From positions 1,712,417-1,776,416 of the forward strand of contig NZ_CP136051.1 in assembly GCF_032999765.1 (NCBI RefSeq): a DNA stretch of 64,000 nucleotides, read 5' to 3'. Below, in pieces: positions 61,201 to 64,000 of this stretch. How positions within the stretch are numbered: position 1 is the first letter of the stretch; each line of letters opens with the position of its first letter. This DNA comes from Imperialibacter roseus (GTDB lineage: Bacteria > Bacteroidota > Bacteroidia > Cytophagales > Cyclobacteriaceae). The notes under the pieces are model-generated. The model ran no database searches. It worked only from the letters and a program-made list of their open reading frames with translations, and had not been told where the DNA came from. The position numbers and the translations under genes were made by a program.

Positions 61201-61412
61201 AGTTCACTGCCAACTTCCTCTTCCTGGTCAATGCCACCGAGAGCGATATTCCGAGGGTTAATCAACCCAATAGAGACCAACTCAGGGTGCTGATGGAGGA
61301 ATGGGCTCAACTGAAGGGGCGGGCCGATGAATTGATAAATACCGATGCTCCTGCCTTCAACAGGCGCCTATGGGAGGCGGGCATAGGAGCCGTGAGGGTT
61401 ACCAAAGACTAA
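58269..61412 (+). CDS. Large secreted Asp-box (sortilin/VPS10-like) propeller protein
   Basis: A 1047-aa secreted protein with signal peptide [20 protein letters not shown]. About ten Asp-box motifs (S/T-x-D-x-G-x-T-W) are spread over residues 60-700, for example [37 protein letters not shown] and [12 protein letters not shown]. This marks sortilin- or sialidase-like beta-propellers. The C-terminal 300 residues hold a beta-sandwich ([19 protein letters not shown]) and a helical end. Bacteroidota relatives are annotated as glycosyl hydrolase or VPS10-domain proteins; no catalytic residue set is evident here. A strong terminator follows. Confidence 0.88.
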   Translation: MKHLRLLLLLLVSASMSYGQNLDSVFQTLKFRNIGPFRGGRSVTASGVVGDPLTYYMGTTGGGVWKTDDAGAYWKNISDGFFEMGSVGAVSVSESDPNVVYVGMGEHAPRGVMTSYGDGMYKSTDAGKTWKKIGLEKTQHIARVVIHPKNPDIVYVAAQGALHGPTQDRGIYKTTDGGVTWTKVLYVNDLTGCSELSMDMSNPQVLYATMWHHQRMPWQVVSGGPGSGVYKSSDGGATWEKIHKGLPKEMGKMAISVSRANPEKVFLLMESDSDKELGGLFVSGDAGKNWNKVSGDHRLLQRAWYYIEVFTDPQDENTVYVLSAQALRSIDGGKTWETLSTSHGDHHDLWINPNNSKNMVLADDGGAAITFNRAESWTTLDNMPTAQFYRINVDNEFPYNIYAGQQDNSSVKIASMSLGSYSIGERDWTRSAGGESAFLAFDPDDPRYVMGGSYLGTIEILDMKSKAGTGVMAAPIQYLSMAARDMKYLYDWNAPIIWSKHEPGTFYHGAQYLLRTRDKGVTWEEVSPDLTRNIDEKQGKGGGPYTVEAVGAENYGALSYVIESPHEKGVIWTGSNDGFVHVTRDNGASWINVTPKGLAECLINAIEVSPHDKATAYIATTRYKFNDYTPAIYKTTDYGKTWINISKGIPYGSFTRVVREDEAKKGLLYAGTEKGLYISWNDGASWQPFQLNLPITPIMDLKVKEGDLVVATSGRSFWILDDLGVLGQYSGLTNSLKLYKPDDAVIGNWGSPLNRTSAEFDGTNLLEGVNPANGVIIYYELPKLADSVAVTLEIRDAQGNLVRTLSSEKDPKFQSYPGGPSPEPTISKSKGINRFVWDMRYATMIGAPSAYVEGGYRGHKASPGTYSITLKYPGKEAKSECKILPNPLYETTPATYAEYHTFMTGMESSLNEMHKKVNTVLDLRSQIEGVLKDLPAGESFVALKTDGEALVAKMKAWDEDMVQRKSKAYDDVENFPNKFTANFLFLVNATESDIPRVNQPNRDQLRVLMEEWAQLKGRADELINTDAPAFNRRLWEAGIGAVRVTKD

Positions 61413-61438
61413 GCACGCATGAAGTATCAGGTGCCTGA

Positions 61439-61479
61439 ACAAAAAGCTGATCGACGTTGATCAGCTTTTTGTTTTTTTT
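61439..61479 (+). terminator. Terminator of the Asp-box protein gene
   Basis: A perfect 12-bp stem, AAAAAGCTGATC with GATCAGCTTTTT, around GACGTT, followed by eight T. Because of the A tract it may also stop minus-strand transcripts. Confidence 0.9.
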
Positions 61480-61518
61480 CTCCTTCCATTCCGAATTAAA
61501 AGCCATCTGAACCTCAAT

Positions 61519-62307
61519 TCACCAGCTCAAATTTGTATTCAAAACTTGCATCGCTACCTGCAATAAATTTTTTAATCGCCAACCCATGTCATTATACTCA
61601 TAGGTGAATTTTTGTACAGCAGAGATGCCGTTGGCATTGGTTAATTTTTGTGTTTGAGGATTATTCTGAAAAAATATCACAAATGGATGATGAAGGCTGC
61701 TCATGAAGAAGTGCTCGGAGTTTTTCTTTGTATCGAAATTTAGATAAGCAATAGTGGATGCGGGAACAAAGGCTGAGCCATTGTAGCCAGAACGCCGCTC
61801 CTCAATGAGGTTGTCGTGACTGTCGTATTTGTATTCAATTTGATAGTTCTTCTGAAGTGTGCCGGTTGTAGTATTTCTCGTCCACGTGATATCTTTTATT
61901 AGTCGGCCCAGTCCATCGTACGAATACTTGTGAGACTCGTAAAGATCATTGCCCAGATAGGCATTGGTTTCAGTAAGAATGTCGGAGGAGCTGTAGGAGT
62001 ATTCATATGAAATGACGGTTTGGTCATCTGACTTCGCTGACCTTAGCAAATTGCGGCTATAGGAAAGCTTATGCGTAGATTCAAAGGTTCCGTCTTCCGG
62101 GTTTGTTAGTCCGGAGACAATGGTCGTTAGCCTCCCGCCGGCATCATACGTCAGGGTTCGGTAGCTTTTGCTGGAGCCAAAGGAATAGGTCAACTTTTGG
62201 GCACGGAGCGTTACCGGTGATGGTGCTGGCTCATATTCATAGCATGATTGTAGTGTCAAGGCTGCCACTACCAGCAACAGACTTGAAGTAAATTTCGAGC
62301 TTTTCAT
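61519..62307 (-). CDS. YD-repeat-like lipoprotein
   Basis: A 262-aa lipoprotein, leader MKSSKFTSSLLLVVAALTLQ then SC (C22). It consists of beta-strand repeats like the RHS/YD type: LTYDAGGRLTTIVSG, YSYDGLGRLIKDITW, and EYKYDSHDNLIEERR. The protein ends with YEYNDMGWRLKNL, so it appears complete and is far shorter than true Rhs proteins. It has no toxin tip or secretion tag and resembles the small lipoprotein YD proteins of Bacteroidota with unknown role. An upstream Met at 62472 lies outside the leader and is rejected. Confidence 0.8.
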   Translation of the reverse strand: MKSSKFTSSLLLVVAALTLQSCYEYEPAPSPVTLRAQKLTYSFGSSKSYRTLTYDAGGRLTTIVSGLTNPEDGTFESTHKLSYSRNLLRSAKSDDQTVISYEYSYSSSDILTETNAYLGNDLYESHKYSYDGLGRLIKDITWTRNTTTGTLQKNYQIEYKYDSHDNLIEERRSGYNGSAFVPASTIAYLNFDTKKNSEHFFMSSLHHPFVIFFQNNPQTQKLTNANGISAVQKFTYEYNDMGWRLKNLLQVAMQVLNTNLSW

Positions 62308-62475
62308 GGAGCATAAGACAGCCTTTGTGGCGCAAAGGTTGCAGTGTGAAATGAAAAGTTCAGGGCCTGCATGTACGACATTGGCACGCTGTATCAACAA
62401 CAAATGCCAGCGAAAACAAAAAAGTGATTCGATTGGCAGAAGCAACTTCACGTCAATGAAAAATTTAAGCATTTG

Positions 62476-63780
62476 TTAGTCATCTTGATTTGGAGTGGGC
62501 GTAAAGAGTGGCTCGTGACTTGCAATTTCAAATCCGTGGCAATAGTATCTATTCCATGTTTCTTTCATTTTCCTCCAAACCAGAAGTCCTGAGCAAAAAG
62601 TAAGCAGCCCGGCCACATGTACAGCCCATGTTAGCCCTAAGAAAGAGGCAACAATGCCTGCCATTAAAGCTCCAGCGGCATAGCCCATGTCTCTCCAAAA
62701 ACGGTAGACGCCTACAGAGGAAGCCCTCCATGAGGGGTGCGCTGCATCACTCACTGCTGCCAATAGGGCTGGATAAACCATTGCCGTGCCAATGCCCAGC
62801 AATACAGAACCCGCCAGGCCGGTAAAAAGTGGAAATGAGGCACCAAAGCCAATAACGACGTGACCAATAGCCTGAACCATCATGCCCCAAACGATCAATG
62901 GTTTTCTTCCAATCCTGTCAGCCAATGGGCCGGTGATCACCTGACCGAGGCCCCACACGACGGGGTAAACCGCCTTGATCCAGCCTATGCCCTCTATTCC
63001 CACACCCACTGATGCAAAGAGCAACGGAAACACACCCCATGACATGCCATCGTTTAAATTATTGATCAAGCCTGCTTGGGAAACTGAAAACAAGGTTTTA
63101 TTGCGCCAGCTAGTTTCACCAAACACCCATAGCAGATTGGGCTTGTTCTCACTTTCGTCGGCATTGGTTTTTTTTAGTTGTGCAGCTTCCATTTGTGCAT
63201 GGCCTCTGGTGTCCTTAATCAGAAACACAGAAATAATCAGACCAGCTGCTGTGTAAAAGATGCCTATGTAGAATGGTTCAGGTCGCAGACCATACGACGA
63301 AGCAATGTATCCCGTGAGCAGCGCTGTTATCCCTACGGCGCCATAGCCGGCGGCTTCGTTCAAGCCCATAGCCAGTCCTCTTCTTGCAGGTCCAACCAGA
63401 TCGATCTTCATGTTGACCGTCATTGACCAGGCCAGGCCCTGGCTGATACCCAAAAGCACATTTGCTAAAATAATCCAGTTCCACGCTGGCCCCCAGCCCA
63501 ATAGGAATGGGACAGGAATTCCTACCAACCAGCCAAGTATTAGCACTTTTTTTCTAGTGAGCTGGTCAGCCAGCACACCAGAAACGAGGTTTGTAATGGC
63601 CTTAACCACACCAAAAGCGATGATGAAAGAAAAAATAATCATCTCGGAGCCAATGCCAAATTCCTCAGTGCCGACGAGTGGGACCACCGTTCTCTCCAGG
63701 CCCACCATTCCACCCACGAATGCGTTGACCAAAACCAACAGCGTGAATTGTCTCCAGTTTTCTTTTAAGCCCAATTGCAT
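62476..63780 (-). CDS. MFS transporter
   Basis: Inner-membrane major-facilitator protein of 434 aa with 12 predicted helices. The loop 2-3 signature VLADQLTRKKVLILGW and the matching loop in the second half, GPLADRIGRKPLIVWG, are clear. The C-terminal tail is short. It resembles drug or small-molecule exporters of the YfkF/AraJ-like branch. It begins 16 nt inside a broken rhodanese ORF. Substrate unknown; the rhodanese remnants next to it might hint at a sulfur compound. Confidence 0.9.
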   Translation of the reverse strand: MQLGLKENWRQFTLLVLVNAFVGGMVGLERTVVPLVGTEEFGIGSEMIIFSFIIAFGVVKAITNLVSGVLADQLTRKKVLILGWLVGIPVPFLLGWGPAWNWIILANVLLGISQGLAWSMTVNMKIDLVGPARRGLAMGLNEAAGYGAVGITALLTGYIASSYGLRPEPFYIGIFYTAAGLIISVFLIKDTRGHAQMEAAQLKKTNADESENKPNLLWVFGETSWRNKTLFSVSQAGLINNLNDGMSWGVFPLLFASVGVGIEGIGWIKAVYPVVWGLGQVITGPLADRIGRKPLIVWGMMVQAIGHVVIGFGASFPLFTGLAGSVLLGIGTAMVYPALLAAVSDAAHPSWRASSVGVYRFWRDMGYAAGALMAGIVASFLGLTWAVHVAGLLTFCSGLLVWRKMKETWNRYYCHGFEIASHEPLFTPTPNQDD

Positions 63781-63923
63781 CTAAGACATGTCAAGCAATT
63801 GCACAGCGATTGGCGTCGGCTTTCAATTCCGCAGGTTGGTGACCTTACATCCAACATAAAGAGCGGCTCGTGCCTGTCAAGCATCCTCCGGAGTGTTTGT
63901 ACAGAAATTGTTTCTCCTTTCAT
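63765..63923 (-). pseudogene. N-terminal rhodanese fragment
   Basis: A 52-codon ORF, MKGETISVQTLRRMLDRHEP followed by LFMLDVRS, matches the opening of a rhodanese domain (the LFMLDVRS strand). It then breaks into CNCLTCLRCN and stops within the MFS gene. The central and Cys-containing parts are missing. It is either a truncated pseudogene or a decayed 5' remnant. It starts 5 bp after the end of another rhodanese-like gene. Confidence 0.55.
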
Positions 63924-63928
63924 TGTGG

Positions 63929-64000
63929 TCAGAATTCAGTGGGCGTTGGTTCAATAGGCAGGCCCATGGCTGCCCAGTCCGGGAATCCCTCTTCCATGCG
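63929..64000 (-). CDS. C-terminal end of a rhodanese-like protein (partial)
   Basis: The last 23 codons of a gene running off the window edge. The sequence MEEGFPDWAAMGLPIE is like the C-terminal rhodanese signature GGM..W...GLPVE, then PTPTEF and stop. With the fragment at 63765-63923 it suggests a small group of rhodanese genes at this edge, perhaps linked to sulfur metabolism. Confidence 0.6.
   Translation of the reverse strand, partial: RMEEGFPDWAAMGLPIEPTPTEF

Noticed and set aside
61519-62307. Rhs/polymorphic toxin
   Set aside because: Only 262 aa, lipoprotein leader, no toxin tip, no immunity gene and no secretion-system genes.

Overview
The window is a stretch of a Bacteroidota chromosome, most likely from the order Cytophagales (phylum call confident, order call tentative). 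The signs are LytTR-type two-component systems, outer-membrane beta-barrels with an N-terminal carboxypeptidase-regulatory domain, many lipoproteins with late Cys lipoboxes, Bat-type vWA/TPR proteins, lipoprotein sulfatases and promoters of the TTTG / TAnnTTTG type in front of the tRNAs. About 57 protein genes and 3 tRNAs can be supported. No phage, CRISPR array or complete insertion sequence was seen.

Layout. 1-3.8 kb: msrA, an M20 peptidase and a Tat-type Gfo/Idh/MocA oxidoreductase. 3.9-4.9 kb: a RES/Xre toxin-antitoxin pair with a repeated operator. 4.9-7.1 kb: a DDAH-like amidinohydrolase with an amino-acid permease. 7.1-11.3 kb: a tightly packed unit of sulfatase (with HEAT repeats), HGSNAT-like acyltransferase and two PepSY-type membrane proteins. 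11.4-15.9 kb: an outer-membrane barrel and a LytS/LytTR pair. 16-24 kb: a double-thioredoxin lipoprotein, a cytochrome c, thioesterase, pcm, ribE, an orphan LytTR regulator, a PAP2 phosphatase and hemF. 23.7-31 kb: a BamA-like lipoprotein divergent from a TrmH methyltransferase, then the operon purC-STAS-rnz-queuosine precursor transporter-phosphotriesterase. 31-35.6 kb: a MORN protein, a thiolase and BatB/BatC-like genes.

35.7-37 kb holds tRNA-Ser(GCU) and tRNA-Arg(UCU), followed by a 1-kb array of degenerate tRNA-Arg copies. Each copy carries 14-bp GC-rich repeats that form a hairpin, and two small inverted-repeat elements lie among them. A third element copy lies at 51.6 kb beside tRNA-Pro(UGG) and a small GIY-YIG gene bracketed by 113-bp direct repeats. 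At 38.55-38.67 kb a heptamer recurs six times at exactly 22-bp spacing.

39-45.2 kb looks like an export-directed catabolic cluster: a lipoprotein quinoprotein-cytochrome c, two tandem SelA-like PLP enzymes with Tat-like leaders, an amidohydrolase with a Sec leader and a RidA with a Tat-like leader. 46.4-50.9 kb carries a sodium:solute symporter, a myo-inositol oxygenase and a second sulfatase. 51.8-57.9 kb is a sulfur-oxidation group: persulfide dioxygenase-rhodanese, porin, TsdA-like thiosulfate dehydrogenase, split YeeE/YedE transporter and TauE/SafE exporter. The window closes with a large Asp-box (sortilin-like) protein, a YD-repeat-like lipoprotein, an MFS transporter and rhodanese remnants.
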